A stretch of 64,000 nt of DNA from Falsiroseomonas bella (GTDB lineage Bacteria > Pseudomonadota > Alphaproteobacteria > Acetobacterales > Acetobacteraceae), in the NCBI RefSeq assembly GCF_003173615.1, contig NZ_QGNA01000001.1, positions 1,364,001-1,428,000 on the forward strand. Direction: 5' to 3'. Positions within the stretch are counted from its first letter, which is position 1; every line of letters starts with the position of its first letter. The notes beneath the pieces were generated by a model. The model saw nothing but the letters and a program-made list of their open reading frames with translations, searched no databases and was not told where the DNA came from. Both the position numbers and the translations under genes were made by a program. Shown piece after piece: positions 16,829-27,365 of the stretch.

Positions 16829-17817
16829 GGGAGGGCGCGGAGGACCTGCTGCGGGAAGCCGGCTTCGGCGCGGCGCGGCGCGAGGCGCTGCCCTCCGACG
16901 CGTCCTTCCGCCGCTATGTGCGGTTGCATGGCGGCCCGCGGCCTGCGCTGCTGATGGACGCGCCCCCGCCGCAGGAGGATGTGCGGCCTTTCCTGCACGT
17001 GGCGCGGCACCTCGCGCGCATCGGCCTGTCGGCGCCCGAGATCCTGGCCGCCGATGCCGAACGCGGGTTCCTGGTGCTGGAGGATCTCGGCGCCGACACG
17101 ATGGCGATGCGGCTGGATTTCGGTGCCGATCCGCTGCCGCTCTACCTCGCCGCCGCGGAGGCGCTGGCCGCGTTGCACGCCGCACCGCCACCCGAAGGCC
17201 TGCCGGCCTGGGACGCGGCACGGATGGCGGAGACGGCGGCGGCCACCTTCCTCGACTGGTGGTGGCCTGAAGCGCTGGGCGCGCCGCCGGATGCCGCGAC
17301 GCGCGCCGCCTTCCGCGAGGCGATCCTGGCGATGCTGGCCCCCTTCGCCGCGCGCGGCTTCGTGCATCGCGACTTCTTTCCGGCCAACCTCATGGCGCTG
17401 GACCGCGCGGCGCCGCGCCATGTCGGAATCCTGGATTTCCAGGACGCGGCCTACGGCCATCCGGCCTACGATCTGGTGTCGCTGGTCGAGGATGCGCGGC
17501 GCGACGTGCTGCAGCCGGTGCGCGAGGCGGCCGTGCGGCGCTACCTCGATGCCAGGCCCGAGCTGCACAAGGACGAGTTCGCGGCGGCGATGGCCGCGCA
17601 CGCGGCGCAGCGGCATCTGCGTGTCGCGGCGCTGTGGACGCGGCTGGCCCGGCGCGATTCGAAGCCGCAATACCTGCGCCATGGCCCGCGCTGCTGGGCG
17701 CTGCTGGATCGCGCGCTGGCGCATCCCGCCACGCTGCCGCTGCGCGCGTTCCTCGATGCGCATGTGCCGCATGCGCTGCGCGCCAATCCCGCCTCGCTTC
17801 AGGAAGAACCGGCATGA
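16825..17817 (+). CDS. amgK: Anomeric MurNAc/GlcNAc kinase AmgK
   Basis: A 330-residue aminoglycoside-phosphotransferase-fold kinase. The catalytic loop is F-V-H-R-D-F-F-P-A-N-L-M (H-x-D-x(4)-N type) near residues 176-187, with the metal-binding D in I-L-D-F-Q-D-A about 20 residues on. AmgK phosphorylates MurNAc or GlcNAc at the anomeric carbon, feeding MurU in the peptidoglycan-recycling shortcut that bypasses de novo UDP-MurNAc synthesis. The assignment rests heavily on the adjacent murU (4-base overlap). In older annotation such genes are called phosphotransferase. Confidence 0.88.
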   Translation: MREGAEDLLREAGFGAARREALPSDASFRRYVRLHGGPRPALLMDAPPPQEDVRPFLHVARHLARIGLSAPEILAADAERGFLVLEDLGADTMAMRLDFGADPLPLYLAAAEALAALHAAPPPEGLPAWDAARMAETAAATFLDWWWPEALGAPPDAATRAAFREAILAMLAPFAARGFVHRDFFPANLMALDRAAPRHVGILDFQDAAYGHPAYDLVSLVEDARRDVLQPVREAAVRRYLDARPELHKDEFAAAMAAHAAQRHLRVAALWTRLARRDSKPQYLRHGPRCWALLDRALAHPATLPLRAFLDAHVPHALRANPASLQEEPA

Positions 17818-18545
17818 TCGCACCCACCCACGCCATGGTGCTCGCCGCCGGCCTCGGCACGCGCATGCGCCCGCTCACCGACGACCGCCCGAAGCCGCTG
17901 CTGCCGCTCGAGGGTCGCTCCCTGCTGCATCACGCAATGGACCGGCTGCGCGATGCCGGGATTTCGAACCTCGTCGTCAACGCCCACTGGTTCGCCGAGC
18001 AGATCGCCGACGCGGTCGAGGCCTATGGCGGAGCGCCGCCGCCCGTCGTGCTGCGCGAGACGGCGCTGCTGGAGACCGGCGGCGGCGTGAAGGCCGCGCT
18101 GCCGCATCTGGGAAGCGCGCCTTTCGTGGTGGTGAACGGCGACGCCTTCTGGCTGGACGGCCCGAACGCGGCACTCCGCCGCATGGCCGCCGCCTTCGAT
18201 CCGGAGGAGATGGACGCGCTGCTGCTGCTGGTCCGCACCGCGCATGTGGATGGCGAGACGGGGCGCGGTGACTTCCTGCTGGACCCGCTCGGCCGCGCGC
18301 GCCGCCCGAAGGAGCGCGAGATCGCGCCCTACCTGTTCGGCGGCGTGCAGATCCTCTCGCCAGCCCTGTTCGCCGACACGCCGGACGGGGCCTTCTCGCT
18401 GAACCGCGTCTATGACCGCGCGATCGAGAATGGCCGCCTCTTCGGCCTGGTGCATGACGGCGCCTGGTTCCACCTCTCGACGCCGCGCGACCTCGACCGC
18501 GCCGAGACGATGCTGCGCGCGGGAATCCTGCCGGCGCTGTTCTGA
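17814..18545 (+). CDS. murU: N-acetylmuramate-1-phosphate uridylyltransferase MurU
   Basis: A 243-residue nucleotidyltransferase of the GlmU/RfbA type. The N terminus has the signature L-A-A-G-L-G-T-R-M-R-P-L-T with R-P-K-P-L-L-P (residues about 10-32), N-G-D-A-F-W as the metal/sugar site, and E-T-G-G-G-V-K-A. MurU makes UDP-MurNAc from UTP and MurNAc-1-P. Together with amgK it forms the cell-wall recycling route described in pseudomonads, which is linked to intrinsic fosfomycin tolerance. The start overlaps amgK by 4 bases. Confidence 0.9.
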   Translation: MIAPTHAMVLAAGLGTRMRPLTDDRPKPLLPLEGRSLLHHAMDRLRDAGISNLVVNAHWFAEQIADAVEAYGGAPPPVVLRETALLETGGGVKAALPHLGSAPFVVVNGDAFWLDGPNAALRRMAAAFDPEEMDALLLLVRTAHVDGETGRGDFLLDPLGRARRPKEREIAPYLFGGVQILSPALFADTPDGAFSLNRVYDRAIENGRLFGLVHDGAWFHLSTPRDLDRAETMLRAGILPALF

Positions 18546-18556
18546 GACGCCAGCGC

Positions 18557-21500
18557 ATGCGGCTGTTCGACATCCCCGCGCATCTGCCGTTCCTGGACTG
18601 CCTCGCGGCCGGCATCCTGGAGGCGATGCGCGACCAGCCGCCGGAAGCGCTGGCGCGCGCCACCATCCTGCTGCCGACGCGGCGTTCTGCGCGCGCGCTG
18701 CGCGATGCCTTCCTGCGGGAAGCACGGGAGAACGCGCTGCTGCTGCCGCGCATGCGCGCGCTCGCCGGCCTGTCCACGGAGGACGCGGATGAGCTCGCCT
18801 TGCCGGCGCTGCTCGACCTGCCACCCGCGGTGGAGCCGCTGACGCGCCAGGCCGTGCTGACCGGCTTCGTCATCCGCCTGCCGCCGCGCCATGGCGGGCC
18901 CACCACGCCCGAGCAGGCGTGGCAGCTCGCCGGCGAGCTCGCGCGGCTGTTCGACGAGGTTGCGCTGGAGGAGAAGGACCCCGAGCTGCTGCAGGCCGCC
19001 GATCCGCTGCGCTTCGCGGAGGCCTGGCTGGCACGGCTGGAATCCCTCGTGCCGCAGGAACAGGCGGTGCATTGGCAGATCACCACCACCTTCCTGCGCG
19101 GCGTCGCCAGCGCCTGGGTGGGCTGGCTGGGCGAGCGCAACCTGCTCGACATCGGCCTGCGCCGCGTCCTGGCGCTGCGTGCGCAGGCCGAGGCGTGGCG
19201 CGCCGCCCCGCCGGCCGATCCGGTCATCGCCGCGGGCATCGGCATCGGCGGCACCATCCCTTCGGCGGTGGAGCTGCTGCGCATCGTGGCCGACCTGCCG
19301 CAGGGCGCGGTGGTGCTGCACGGCCTGGACCGCGCCGCGCTCGGCCGCATCTGGCCGCATGTGGAATCCGCGCCGACGCATCCCTTCGCCTCCCAGGCGC
19401 GGCTGCTGACGGCGATGGGCGCCGACGCCGCGCGCATCCGCCCCTGGCCCGGCTGCGATGCCATCGCTGCGCGCCGGGTTCCCGAAGCGCGTGCCCGCAT
19501 GATCGAAGTCGCCCTGCGCCCGCCGCAGGCACTGGAGGAATGGACCGCCCCCGCGCCCGACACCTGGCGCGACGGGCTGCAGGGTCTCTCCCTGCTGCAC
19601 GCCCCCGATGCGCAGTCGGAGGCCGTGGCGATCGCGCTGCTGCTGCGGGAGGCGCTGGAGAATCCGGGCAGCCGCGCCGCCCTCGTCACGCCCGATCGCG
19701 ACCTGGCGCGCCGCGTCTCGGCCGAGCTCACGCGTCACGGCATCCTGGCCGATGACAGTGCCGGCGAGCCGCTGGGCACCACGCCGACCGGCGCTTTCCT
19801 GCGCCTTGTCGCGCGCATGGTCGCGGAGGATTTCGCGCCGGTGCCGCTGCTCGCCGCGCTGAAGCATCCGCTCGCCGCCGCGGGGATGGATCGTGCGGAA
19901 TGGCTTGCGGCGCTGCGCCTGCTGGAACGCCGCGCGCTGCGCGGGCCGCGCCCGCGCGGAGGCCTCGCGGGTCTGCGCGATGCGGCGGAGGCGTCGCCCG
20001 CCAAGGACGCCGCGATGCAGGCGCGCATCGTCGCGCTGCTGGATGCGCTGGTCTCGGCGCTGGACGGCTTCGCGCGCCTCTCCGGCCCGTCGCGCCCGCC
20101 CGCCGATCTTCTGCAGGCGCATCTCGCCGCGGCCGAGGCGCTGGCCGGCACGCCGGAGCAGCCCGGCGGGTTGCGGCTCTATTCGGGCGAGGAGGGCGAG
20201 CTGCTGGCGACGCATCTCGCCGATCTTGCGCCGGCCATGGCGGAACTGCCGGCTATGGACCCGAAATCCTGGCCCGCGCTGTTCGACGCGGCGCTGGAAG
20301 GCGTCGCGGCGCGTAGCCGGCGCAGTGCCCGCGGGCGCGATGCTGCCGCGCATCCACGCGTCGAGATCCTCGGCCTGCTGGAGGCGCGGCTGCTGGCCTT
20401 CGACCGCGTCGTGCTCGGGGCGCTGGACGAGACGGTGTGGCCGCTTGCGACCGATCCGGGCCCCTGGATGAGCCGCCCGATGCGCGCGCAATTCGGCCTG
20501 CCGGAGCCCGAGGCGCGCATCGGCCGCGTCTGCGCCGATTTTTTCCTGACGGCCTGCGCCGCGCCGGAAGCGGTGTTTTCGCGCGCGGCACGGCGCAGCG
20601 GATCGCCGACCGTGCCGGCGCGCTGGCTCACGCGCATCCGAACCTTCCTGTCCGGCCAGGGACTGCAGCTTGCCGAGAGCGAGGCGGCGCGCTGGGCCGC
20701 CGCGCTGGATCGGCCAGACATCGTGCGCCCGGTCGAGCGGCCGCGCCCGGCACCGCCCGCCGCGCTGCGCCCGCGCGAGATCAGCGTGACGGAGGTGTCC
20801 GACCTTTTGGCCGATCCCTACGCCTTCTACGCGAAGCGCATGCTGCGGCTGCGGCGGCTGGACGAGCTCGACGCCGATGTCGGCGCCATCGACTACGGCC
20901 AGATCGTGCATGGCGCGCTGGCCCGCTTCATCCGCGACGTCTCGGGCGGCCCCTGGCCCGGCGAGGACGCGGCACGCGCCATCTGGCAGCGCGCCGCGGC
21001 GGAGGCGCTGGCGGAGCAGGGGCCGCGCCCCGGCCTCGCCGCCTTCTGGCGTCCCCGCCTCGCGCGCATCGGCGACTTCGTGATCGAGCAGGAGGCAGCG
21101 CGCCGCGCCGCGGGCGGCATCAGCACGAGCCATGTGGAATGCGAGGGGCGCCTGGTGCTGAAGCGCCCGCGCGGCGAGGTGGTGTTGAAGGCGCGCGCGG
21201 ATCGCCTCGACCGCTTCGCCAACGACCAGCTTGCGGTGCTGGACTACAAGACCGGCAACCCGCCCAAGGCCGATGCGCTGCGCACCGGCGACGCGGCGCA
21301 GCTGCCGCTTGAGGCCGCGATCGCGGAAGCGGGCGGCTTCGCTGGCGTGGAAGCGGCGCCGGTGCGGGAGCTGACCTACTGGAAGCTGACCGGCGGGCAG
21401 GAGCCGGGCACGATCATCCCGATGGAGACCGAAGCGCAGGAGATCGCGGAGCTCGCCGCGGAGTCGCTGCGGAACCTTGCGGCGCTCGTGGACCGGTTCC

Positions 21501-21619
21501 TGTTGGGCGAGGCGCCCTTCACCGCGCGCCCGCATCCGCTGCGCGCCCCGCGCGGCGGCGACTACGACCACCTCTCGCGCATCGCGGAATGGGCGGAAGC
21601 GGAGGATGACGGCGAATGA
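18557..21619 (+). CDS. addB: Double-strand break repair protein AddB
   Basis: A 1020-residue partner of the AddAB helicase-nuclease. The N terminus has a degenerate P-loop region (A-T-I-L-L-P-T-R-R-S-A-R-A-L) as in alphaproteobacterial AddB, and the C terminus has a RecB-type nuclease domain with A-D-R-L-D-R-F followed by V-L-D-Y-K-T-G (Asp896, Lys898). AddAB resects double-strand breaks to Chi-like sites and loads RecA. It starts 11 bases after murU and overlaps addA by 4 bases. Confidence 0.93.
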   Translation: MRLFDIPAHLPFLDCLAAGILEAMRDQPPEALARATILLPTRRSARALRDAFLREARENALLLPRMRALAGLSTEDADELALPALLDLPPAVEPLTRQAVLTGFVIRLPPRHGGPTTPEQAWQLAGELARLFDEVALEEKDPELLQAADPLRFAEAWLARLESLVPQEQAVHWQITTTFLRGVASAWVGWLGERNLLDIGLRRVLALRAQAEAWRAAPPADPVIAAGIGIGGTIPSAVELLRIVADLPQGAVVLHGLDRAALGRIWPHVESAPTHPFASQARLLTAMGADAARIRPWPGCDAIAARRVPEARARMIEVALRPPQALEEWTAPAPDTWRDGLQGLSLLHAPDAQSEAVAIALLLREALENPGSRAALVTPDRDLARRVSAELTRHGILADDSAGEPLGTTPTGAFLRLVARMVAEDFAPVPLLAALKHPLAAAGMDRAEWLAALRLLERRALRGPRPRGGLAGLRDAAEASPAKDAAMQARIVALLDALVSALDGFARLSGPSRPPADLLQAHLAAAEALAGTPEQPGGLRLYSGEEGELLATHLADLAPAMAELPAMDPKSWPALFDAALEGVAARSRRSARGRDAAAHPRVEILGLLEARLLAFDRVVLGALDETVWPLATDPGPWMSRPMRAQFGLPEPEARIGRVCADFFLTACAAPEAVFSRAARRSGSPTVPARWLTRIRTFLSGQGLQLAESEAARWAAALDRPDIVRPVERPRPAPPAALRPREISVTEVSDLLADPYAFYAKRMLRLRRLDELDADVGAIDYGQIVHGALARFIRDVSGGPWPGEDAARAIWQRAAAEALAEQGPRPGLAAFWRPRLARIGDFVIEQEAARRAAGGISTSHVECEGRLVLKRPRGEVVLKARADRLDRFANDQLAVLDYKTGNPPKADALRTGDAAQLPLEAAIAEAGGFAGVEAAPVRELTYWKLTGGQEPGTIIPMETEAQEIAELAAESLRNLAALVDRFLLGEAPFTARPHPLRAPRGGDYDHLSRIAEWAEAEDDGE

Positions 21620-24600
21620 CCCTCGTTCGCACGCCCCGCCAGGAAGCCGAATACGAGCAGGGCCGCGGCTCCGATCCCGCGGCCTCGGCCTGGGTCACGG
21701 CATCGGCCGGCTCCGGCAAGACGAAGGTGCTGACGGACCGCGTGCTGCGCCTGCTGCTCGCGCCCGATGCGCGGCCGAATGCGATCCTCTGCCTCACCTT
21801 CACCAAGGCCGCGGCGGCGGAGATGGCGACGCGGCTGGCCACGCGCCTCGGCGCCTGGGCGGTGCTGCCGGAATCGCAGCTGGCCGATGAGCTGGGAAAG
21901 CTGCTGAACGCCACGCCGACGCGCGAGGATCTCGCGCGCGCGCGAAAACTGTTCTGCAACGTGCTGGAACTGCCCGGCGGCATGCGCATCAGCACCATCC
22001 ACGCCTTCTGCCAGTCGCTGCTGCGTGCCTTCCCGCTGGAAGCGGGCCTGTCGCCGCAATTCGGCGTGGTGGAGGACAGCGAAGCCGCGGCGCTGCTGGC
22101 CGATGCGCAGGAGGAGGTGCTGGCCGGCCCGCTGACGCCGCGGGAGGCGCTGGAAGCGCTCGCCGCGCTGGTGCCGCCCAATGCCTTCGCCGACCTGGTG
22201 AAGGCGCTCACGCGCGACCGTGTGCGCCTGGCGGCCGCGCTGCGCGGCGCGGGCTCGCTGGACGGTCTCTGCGCGGCGATCGCCGCGCATCTAGGCATCG
22301 CGGCGGCGGCGCATGAGGCGGCGATCATCGAGGCCGCGGCGCAGGCCGGCGCGACGGAACTCCTTGCCGCCGCGCGCCTGCTGCAGGCCAGCCGCAACGC
22401 CAACGACCAGGCGCGCGGCGCGAAGCTGCTGGCCTGGCTGGAACTGGACGGCGCAATGCGCGGCGCGCAGTGGGACGATTGGTGCGACATCTTCCTGACG
22501 CAGGACGGGACGGTGCGCGCGCGGCTCGGCACCAAGGACATCGGCGCGCGCCAGCAGGAATGCCTCGCCATCCTGCAGGCCGAGGGCCAGCGGCTGATGG
22601 CGATCGAAGGCCAGCGCCGCGCCTGTCGCCTGCTGGCCGCGACGCGCGCGCTGCTCGGACTCGGCAAGCCGGTGCTCGATGGCTATGCCGCGCGAAAGCG
22701 CGCCCGTGGCCTGATGGACTATGACGACCTGATCCTCGCGGCCGAGGGCGTGCTGAAGGATCCCGGCAGCGCCTGGGTGCTCTACAAGCTCGATGGCGGG
22801 CTCGAGCATGTGCTGCTGGACGAGGCGCAGGACAGCAACCCCGCGCAATGGGGCATCGCCGCCGCGCTGACGGCGGAGTTCTTCGCCGGTGCGGGGCGGG
22901 AGCGGAAAGGCGCGCCGCCGCACCGGACCGTCTTCGCCGTCGGCGACGTGAAGCAGTCCATCTACGGCTTCCAGGGCGCCGACGCCTCCGGCTTCGGGCG
23001 GTGGCAGCGCCATTTCGAAACCCGCTGCGCGGCGATCGACAGCACGCTGCGCGACGTGCAGCTCAAGGTCTCCTTCCGCTCCACCGAGCCGGTTCTTGCA
23101 CTGGTGGATGCGGTCTTCGCCGCCGGCGCCGCGCGGGCCGGCGTGGTGGAGGGCGAGGCGGTGCTGGAGCATCGTGCCGACCGCACCGGCCATGCCGGCA
23201 CGGTCGAGCTCTGGCCGATGCTCGAAGCCGCCGAGACCGAGCCGCCGCCGCCCTGGGCCGTGCCGGACGCGCCGAGCCGCACCGCGGGCCCCGACGCGAT
23301 GCTGGCCGAGGCCGTTGCCGCGCGGATCAGGCACTGGCTCGACAATGGCGAGATGCTGCCCGCGCGCGGCCGCGCGATGCGGCCCGGCGATATCCTGGTG
23401 CTGGTCCGCAAGCGCACCGGCGGCCTGGTGCCGCGTCTGCTCAAGGCGCTGAAGGAGAAGGGCGTGCCGGTGGGCGGCGCGGACCGGCTGCGGCTGGCCG
23501 AGCAGATCGCCGTGCAGGACATGCTCGCCCTGGCCGATGTGCTGCTGCTGCCGGAAGACGACCTGCAGCTCGCCGCCGTGCTGAAATCGCCGCTGATCGG
23601 CTTCGACGAGGCGCAGCTGTTTGCCCTGGCCCACGGCCGCACGGGCAGCCTGTGGGGACGCCTCGCGCAGGAGCGCGGGCGGGACACGCCGGAAGGCCGC
23701 GCGGCGGACTGGCTCGTCCTGCTGATGAACCGCGCTGACCTCGTCACGCCGCACACGCTGCTGGCCGAAGTGCTGGGCGAGCATCGCGGGCGACAGAAGC
23801 TGCTCGCGCGACTTGGGCCCGACGCCGCCGATCCGCTGGACGAGTTGCTGAACGCCGCGCTCGACCATGAGCGCCGCCATCCGCCGAGCCTGCAGGGTTT
23901 CGTGCACTGGCTGCGCCGCGGCGGGGCGGAGATCAAGCGGGAGCAGGAAGGCGCGGCCGACGCCGTGCGCGTGATGACCGTGCACAACGCGAAGGGCCTG
24001 CAATCACCCGTGGTCATCCTGCCGGACACGGTGAACCGCGACCGCGACGACCGCTCCGTGCGCTGGCATATGAGCGGCGCCGCGCCGCTCCCCCTCTGGG
24101 CGCCGCGCAAGGAGGCGCATGCGCCCGCCTACACCGACCTGCTGGAGGCCGAGAGGCGCGCGCGGGCAGAGGAGGAGCACCGCCTGCTGTATGTCGCGTT
24201 GACCCGCGCCGAGGACCGGCTGCTGGTCTGCGGCTGGCAGCGCCGGCCGCCAAAGAACGCGGCGTGGCCGGAGGGCTGCTGGTACGACCTGGTCGCGCAG
24301 GGCTTTTCCCGCGCGGGCGCCACGGAACTGCCTTTCTACCCGGCCGGCTTCGGCGCCTCGGCCGAGTGCCGATTCGCGGGCGCGACGCTGCGCCGGCTGG
24401 ACTGCGTGCAGACCGAACCGGAGAAGCCCGACGGCCGCGACGCCCCGCCGCCGCTCGCCGCGGACCTGCCGCCCTGGGCGCTGGCGCCGGCGCCGGCCGA
24501 GGCGGGCCATGCGGTGCTCGCCCCCTCCGCCGTGCCGGCCGAGGACGAGACGCCGGCCGCGCCGCCGCATGGCAGTGCCGATCCCACCGGGCAGCGCTTC

Positions 24601-25092
24601 CGCCGCGGCCGCCTGGTGCACGCCCTGCTGCAGCACCTGCCGGAGCAGGACCCGGCGGCGCGGGAGGCCTCGGCCCGCGCCTTCCTCGCCCGCCCCGGCC
24701 ATGGGCTCACAGCAACCGAGCAGGCGGAGACGCTGGCCGAGGTGCTGGCCCTGCTGGCGGAGCCCGACCTCGCCGCCGCGCTCGGGCCCGGCAGCCTGGC
24801 GGAGGCGCCGATCGCCGGGCGGCTGGGGGAACGGCTGGTGAGCGGCCAGGTGGATCGGCTGGTGGTGAGCCCGGATCGCGTGCTCGTGCTCGACTACAAG
24901 ACCAACCGGCCACCGCCTCTCACCCTGGCCGATGTCCCCCCGATCTATCTGCGCCAGATGGCGGCCTACCGCGCCGTGCTGCGGCTGGCCTTCCCGGGGC
25001 GCGCGGTGCACTGCGCCCTCGTCTGGACCTATGGCGCCCGACTTATGCGCCTTCCAGGCGAACTTCTCGACCTCCATGCGCTCGGCGCATGA
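21616..25092 (+). CDS. addA: Double-strand break repair helicase-nuclease AddA
   Basis: A 1158-residue UvrD/RecB-like protein. Walker A is A-S-A-G-S-G-K-T at 29-36, motif Ia follows in [12 protein letters not shown], the DEAD-like motif II is L-L-D-E-A-Q-D, and the late helicase motif includes [10 protein letters not shown] and L-L-Y-V-A-L-T-R-A. The C-terminal PD-(D/E)xK nuclease shows Q-V-D-R-L-V-V and L-D-Y-K-T-N (Asp1093, Lys1095). All motifs are intact, so both AddA and AddB look nuclease-competent. The start overlaps addB by 4 bases. Confidence 0.95.
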   Translation: MTLVRTPRQEAEYEQGRGSDPAASAWVTASAGSGKTKVLTDRVLRLLLAPDARPNAILCLTFTKAAAAEMATRLATRLGAWAVLPESQLADELGKLLNATPTREDLARARKLFCNVLELPGGMRISTIHAFCQSLLRAFPLEAGLSPQFGVVEDSEAAALLADAQEEVLAGPLTPREALEALAALVPPNAFADLVKALTRDRVRLAAALRGAGSLDGLCAAIAAHLGIAAAAHEAAIIEAAAQAGATELLAAARLLQASRNANDQARGAKLLAWLELDGAMRGAQWDDWCDIFLTQDGTVRARLGTKDIGARQQECLAILQAEGQRLMAIEGQRRACRLLAATRALLGLGKPVLDGYAARKRARGLMDYDDLILAAEGVLKDPGSAWVLYKLDGGLEHVLLDEAQDSNPAQWGIAAALTAEFFAGAGRERKGAPPHRTVFAVGDVKQSIYGFQGADASGFGRWQRHFETRCAAIDSTLRDVQLKVSFRSTEPVLALVDAVFAAGAARAGVVEGEAVLEHRADRTGHAGTVELWPMLEAAETEPPPPWAVPDAPSRTAGPDAMLAEAVAARIRHWLDNGEMLPARGRAMRPGDILVLVRKRTGGLVPRLLKALKEKGVPVGGADRLRLAEQIAVQDMLALADVLLLPEDDLQLAAVLKSPLIGFDEAQLFALAHGRTGSLWGRLAQERGRDTPEGRAADWLVLLMNRADLVTPHTLLAEVLGEHRGRQKLLARLGPDAADPLDELLNAALDHERRHPPSLQGFVHWLRRGGAEIKREQEGAADAVRVMTVHNAKGLQSPVVILPDTVNRDRDDRSVRWHMSGAAPLPLWAPRKEAHAPAYTDLLEAERRARAEEEHRLLYVALTRAEDRLLVCGWQRRPPKNAAWPEGCWYDLVAQGFSRAGATELPFYPAGFGASAECRFAGATLRRLDCVQTEPEKPDGRDAPPPLAADLPPWALAPAPAEAGHAVLAPSAVPAEDETPAAPPHGSADPTGQRFRRGRLVHALLQHLPEQDPAAREASARAFLARPGHGLTATEQAETLAEVLALLAEPDLAAALGPGSLAEAPIAGRLGERLVSGQVDRLVVSPDRVLVLDYKTNRPPPLTLADVPPIYLRQMAAYRAVLRLAFPGRAVHCALVWTYGARLMRLPGELLDLHALGA

Positions 25093-25122
25093 CGCCCTGT
25101 GCCCTCCGGCGACAGCAGTTGC

Positions 25123-25151
25123 TTGACCCGGCGCCGCCCCGCCACGATCTT
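25123..25151 (+). promoter_or_regulatory. Possible trxA promoter
   Basis: TTGACC at 25123-25128 is a good -35 match; a weak -10-like GATCTT lies 17 bases downstream at 25146-25151. It lies in the 128-base gap between addA and trxA, about 70 bases before the trxA ATG. The -10 is poor, so this is tentative. Confidence 0.3.
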
Positions 25152-25220
25152 GCCGCGAACCCGGCCGCCCCGTCCCCACCCCTTGGGACAACCCCCAGGG
25201 GCGGCCCCCGGAGACATGAG

Positions 25221-25550
25221 ATGAGCGAACTCACCAAGGCGGTGACCGACGACAGCTTCAAGCAGGACGTGCTGGAGGCGCCCGGCCCGGTGCTGGTGGA
25301 TTTCTGGGCCGAATGGTGTGGCCCCTGCCGGATGGTGGCTCCCATCCTCGACGAGATCGCCAAGGAATACGAGGGCAAGCTGACCATCGCGAAGGTCAAC
25401 ATCGACGACAACCCGATGACGCCGAACGACTACGCGGTGCGCGGCATCCCGACCATGATCCTGTTCAAGGACGGCAAGCCGGTGGACACCAAGGTCGGCG
25501 CCCTGCCCAAGAGCGCGCTGAAGGACTGGGTCGCCAGCCGGCTCGGCTGA
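25221..25550 (+). CDS. trxA: Thioredoxin
   Basis: A 109-residue thioredoxin with the redox site W-C-G-P-C at 32-36, cis-Pro in G-I-P-T-M-I-L-F and the D-F-W-A-E-W strand before the active site. It keeps cytoplasmic proteins and ribonucleotide reductase reduced. The ATG at 25221 is preceded by GGAG; another ATG five bases earlier is in a different frame. It is the last gene of the plus-strand block and converges with the minus-strand small protein gene. Confidence 0.96.
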   Translation: MSELTKAVTDDSFKQDVLEAPGPVLVDFWAEWCGPCRMVAPILDEIAKEYEGKLTIAKVNIDDNPMTPNDYAVRGIPTMILFKDGKPVDTKVGALPKSALKDWVASRLG

Positions 25551-25575
25551 GCCGGGCCCGGGCCGGCGGGCGGGC

Positions 25576-26016
25576 CTACCGGTCCAGCGTCTGGGGCCAG
25601 GTGATGAAGATGCCGACCTCCCCAGGCATGCCGCCCGGATAGGTGATCACCCGGGCGGCGAAGCCGAAGCCGCCCGGCTGCAGCTTGGTCTCCCACCAGC
25701 GATGCACGTCGCGGAAGGCGCCCGGCAGCGTTTCCTGCCAGCCTTCCAGCTGGTTGTTGATGCGGCGCCCGCTGTCCTCGCAGAGCGAGGAGGGGAAATG
25801 CGCCAGCATCACCTCGCGCTCGCCGTTCTCGAAGGCCTTGGCGATCTTGGACATGGCGCGCGCCTCGTCCTCCTCGGTGAGCTTGTAGCTCATCACCTTC
25901 TCGGTATAGGCGGCGCGCTCGGCGCGGGCGGTCTCGGCGGCGGCCTCGGCCTCGGCGCGCTTGCGGGCGGCTTCCGCGTCCTTGCGGGCGAAGAGATCAG
26001 CGACGGTGAGCGTCAT
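25576..26016 (-). CDS. Conserved hypothetical protein
   Basis: A 146-residue cytoplasmic protein of unknown function. Residues about 8-45 are a highly charged Ala/Glu/Arg helix, probably coiled coil (D-A-E-A-A-R-K-R-A-E-A-E). The C-terminal half is a compact domain with A-K-A-F-E-N-G-E-R-E-V-M and W-W-E-T-K-L-Q-P-G-G-F-G-F near the end. The start at 26016 was chosen as the ATG giving M-T-L-T-V-A-D-L-F. It lies 59 bases from folC on the same strand and may be the last gene of that operon. Confidence 0.75.
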   Translation of the reverse strand: MTLTVADLFARKDAEAARKRAEAEAAAETARAERAAYTEKVMSYKLTEEDEARAMSKIAKAFENGEREVMLAHFPSSLCEDSGRRINNQLEGWQETLPGAFRDVHRWWETKLQPGGFGFAARVITYPGGMPGEVGIFITWPQTLDR

Positions 26017-26075
26017 GCGGCACCTCCATTCCGGCGCAGCATAGCGCCGGCCGGGCCGGCCTGAACTGATGAAGG

Positions 26076-27365
26076 TCAAGCCGCGTCCAGCTTGAGGACC
26101 TCGCCCGCCAGGTAGAGGCTGCCGCAGATCAGCACGCGGGCCGGCGGACCTTCCTTCGGCAGCGCGGCCAGCGCCTGCTCCACCGTGCCGCCAGGGCGCG
26201 CGGCGCCGCCGCTGGCCGCGACGATCGCCTCCACCGGCATGGCCAGGTGCTGGCCGGGCTCGGCCACCGCCCAGAGCGTCGTCGCATGCGGGGCAATGGA
26301 GGCCAGGAACTCGGGCGCCTGCTTGCCGCCCTTCATGCCCACCAGGATATGCGCCGGCCGGTCCGCGAAGGCGTCGGCGAGATGCGCCCCGAGCGCGAGG
26401 CCGCCCCCGGCATTGTGGCCGCCGTCCAGCCAAAGCTCCCACCCCGCTGGCAGCTGCGCGGCGAGGCGGCCGGTCAGCCGTTGCATCCGCCCCGGCCATT
26501 CGGCGCGCGCCACGCCCTCCGCAATCGCCTCCGTGCCGAGCCAGGGCGGGTTCCAGGCGCGCAGCGCGGCGATGGCAATGCCGGCATTGTCGGCCTGGTG
26601 CGCGCCCGGCAGGCCGAGGCGCGGCAACGCGACCACACCCGCGCCGTCGCGCCAGAGATGCGCCCCGTCCGGCTGGCGCACAACGTCCCAGTCGCGCCCG
26701 CGGGCGAGCAGCGGCGCGCCCTGCGCCGCGGCGGCCTGCGCGATCACGTCCATCGCCTCGTCGGCCTGGGCGCCGGTTGCGCAGGGCACGCCCGGCTTGA
26801 TGATCCCCGCCTTCTCGAACGCGATCTTCGCCAGCGTGTCGCCCAGGAAATCCATGTGGTCCATGGAGATCGAGGTGATCGCGGTGGCGACCGGCGCATC
26901 CACCACGTTGGTCGCGTCGAAGCGCCCGCCGAGGCCGACCTCCAGCACCAGCAGGTCGGCCGGCACGGTCGCGAACAGGTGGAAGGCGACGGAGGTGGTG
27001 ATCTCGAAGACCGTGATGGGTTCGCCGCCATTCACGCGCTCGACATGCTCGAGCGCATCCGACAGCGCCTCCTCGCTCACCAGCGTGCCGGCCAGGCGGA
27101 TGCGCTCGTGGAAGCGCACCAGATGCGGCGAGGTGTAGACATGCACCCGCAGCCCCGCGGCTTCCGCGATGGCGCGCAGGAAGGCGCAGGTGCTGCCCTT
27201 GCCGTTGGTGCCCGCCACATGGATCACCGGCGGCAGCCGCCGCTCGGGATGGCCGAGCTTCGCGAGACACTCGCGCATGCGCCCGAGGCTGAGGTCGATC
27301 AGCTTCGGGTGCAGGCTGTGCAGGCGCTCGATGATGGCTTCCGAGCGGGAAGCGGGCAGGCTCAT
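26076..27365 (-). CDS. folC: Folylpolyglutamate synthase / dihydrofolate synthase
   Basis: A 429-residue Mur-ligase-fold enzyme. The ATP site is H-V-A-G-T-N-G-K-G-S (about residues 48-57), followed by T-S-P-H-L-V-R-F-H-E-R-I, the signature of FolC; the C-terminal domain shows D-G-G-H-N-A-G-G. It adds glutamate to dihydropteroate and to folates. It starts at the last base of the accD stop codon (TGATG), the usual accD-folC pairing. Confidence 0.95.
   Translation of the reverse strand: MSLPASRSEAIIERLHSLHPKLIDLSLGRMRECLAKLGHPERRLPPVIHVAGTNGKGSTCAFLRAIAEAAGLRVHVYTSPHLVRFHERIRLAGTLVSEEALSDALEHVERVNGGEPITVFEITTSVAFHLFATVPADLLVLEVGLGGRFDATNVVDAPVATAITSISMDHMDFLGDTLAKIAFEKAGIIKPGVPCATGAQADEAMDVIAQAAAAQGAPLLARGRDWDVVRQPDGAHLWRDGAGVVALPRLGLPGAHQADNAGIAIAALRAWNPPWLGTEAIAEGVARAEWPGRMQRLTGRLAAQLPAGWELWLDGGHNAGGGLALGAHLADAFADRPAHILVGMKGGKQAPEFLASIAPHATTLWAVAEPGQHLAMPVEAIVAASGGAARPGGTVEQALAALPKEGPPARVLICGSLYLAGEVLKLDAA

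Noticed and set aside
18410-21571. A long open frame on the minus strand across addB
   Set aside because: Composition is Arg/Gly/His/Gln-rich, there is no recognisable domain, and addB with nuclease motifs occupies the other strand.
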